Source: Streptomyces sp. CG 926
GTDB taxonomy: Bacteria; Actinomycetota; Actinomycetes; Streptomycetales; Streptomycetaceae
Length of the DNA stretch: 64,000 nucleotides
Assembly (NCBI RefSeq): GCF_003148825.1
Contig: NZ_QGGZ01000005.1
Location: forward strand, 186,001 to 250,000
Direction of reading: 5' to 3'
The notes beneath the pieces were generated by a model. That model made no database searches, was not told the DNA's origin, and worked only from the letters and a program-made list of their open reading frames with translations. Shown piece by piece: positions 63,629 through 64,000 of this stretch (position 1 is the stretch's first letter; every line of letters begins with the position of its first letter). The position numbers were made by a program, and so were the translations under genes.

Positions 63629-64000
63629 TGGACCTGACCTACACCGAGGAGGAGCAGGACTTCCGGGCCCGGCTGCGCGAATGGCTCGCCAAGGTGCTTC
63701 CCGAGCTGCCCGCCAGGCCGTCCCCCGACGACTGGCCGGGCCGGCGCGCCTACGACGCCGGCTGGCAGCGCAGGCTGTACGAGGCCGGGTACGCGGGCCT
63801 GCACTGGCCCGTGGACGCGGGCGGCCGCGGGGCCACCCCGACCCAGCACCTGATCTTCCTGGAGGAGACCGAGCGCGCCGGAGCCCCGTACGTCGGCGCG
63901 AACTTTGTCGGGCTGCTGCACGCCGGCCCGACGATCGCCGCCGAGGGCACGGCGCAGCAGCGGGCGCGCTGGCTGCCGCCCGTCCTGCGCGGCGACGAGG
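63628..64000 (+). CDS. acyl-CoA dehydrogenase, N-terminal part (cut by window end)
   Basis: The first 124 codons of an ACAD: MDLTYTEEEQDFRARLREWL, then GRRAYDAGWQRRLYEAGYAG, LHWPVDAGGRGATPTQHLIF and GANFVGLLHAGPTIAAEGTA. This is the N-terminal helical domain. The rest, with FAD and catalytic motifs, is outside the window. It is translationally coupled to the amidohydrolase gene through TGATG. Confidence 0.9.
   Translation, partial: MDLTYTEEEQDFRARLREWLAKVLPELPARPSPDDWPGRRAYDAGWQRRLYEAGYAGLHWPVDAGGRGATPTQHLIFLEETERAGAPYVGANFVGLLHAGPTIAAEGTAQQRARWLPPVLRGDE

Overview
The window is chromosomal DNA of a Streptomyces species. Base composition is very GC-rich with strong third-position GC, starts are often GTG, many genes overlap by 4 nt, and TTA codons are almost absent. 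Several neighbourhoods are ones I remember from Streptomyces core chromosomes: serC, citrate synthase 2 next to pdxH, a SIS-domain gene divergent from the iron repressor dmdR, a SCO4402-family gene next to purU, and a sigma/anti-sigma pair. No rRNA, tRNA, integrase or CRISPR array was seen.

Layout. 0-2.4 kb: a lower-GC AIPR-type (abortive infection) gene and a frameshifted remnant. 2.4-21.4 kb: mostly housekeeping genes (aldo/keto reductase, a 29-residue membrane protein, thpR, MFS exporter with its MarR repressor, purine permease, P-type ATPase, a 1043-residue sacsin/HSP90-like ATPase, serC, an FAD/Fe-S oxidoreductase, an EamA exporter, a CocE-type hydrolase). 21.7-31.1 kb: a translationally coupled acyl-CoA catabolic operon: TIGR03084-type protein, AtuA family protein, carboxyltransferase, biotin carboxylase, and an acyl-CoA dehydrogenase. 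After a repeat-filled gap come an enoyl-CoA hydratase and a TetR regulator. The set resembles the Liu/Atu pathways for leucine or acyclic terpenes. 31.2-33.1 kb: citrate synthase 2 and pdxH.

33.1-35.3 kb holds the most striking locus: a complete IscB (PLMP motif, split RuvC, bridge helix and HNH, all catalytic residues present). Directly upstream is a hairpin-dense stretch with reduced third-codon GC, best read as its omega RNA rather than as a protein extension. No TnpA is present.

35.3-57.4 kb: PAS sensor; SIS protein and DmdR-type iron regulator with a DasR-like site between them; an alpha/beta hydrolase carrying a TTA codon; an HTH regulator near a small secreted peptide with a repeated pentapeptide; two cell-wall hydrolases (CHAP and Rpf) sharing a tandem-repeat C-terminus; an ABC exporter; a prim-pol protein; an NsdA-like regulator; a membrane protein with four evenly spaced TQYI motifs; a branched-chain-type binding lipoprotein; purU; an EF-hand protein; and an ECF sigma/anti-sigma pair.

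57.5-60.6 kb: a 2.3-kb gene cassette (three small unknown genes, an XRE-DUF5919 regulator with a TTA codon, a NUDIX hydrolase) lies between two roughly 380-bp inverted copies of a dispersed repeat. 60.6-64 kb: an acyl-CoA synthetase divergent from an amidohydrolase and an acyl-CoA dehydrogenase, with matching 15-bp operators on the two promoters. Short Streptomyces-type dispersed repeats recur in the gaps at 4.2, 8.4, 29.2-29.7 and 54.6 kb, and one lies inside the AtuA-family coding sequence.
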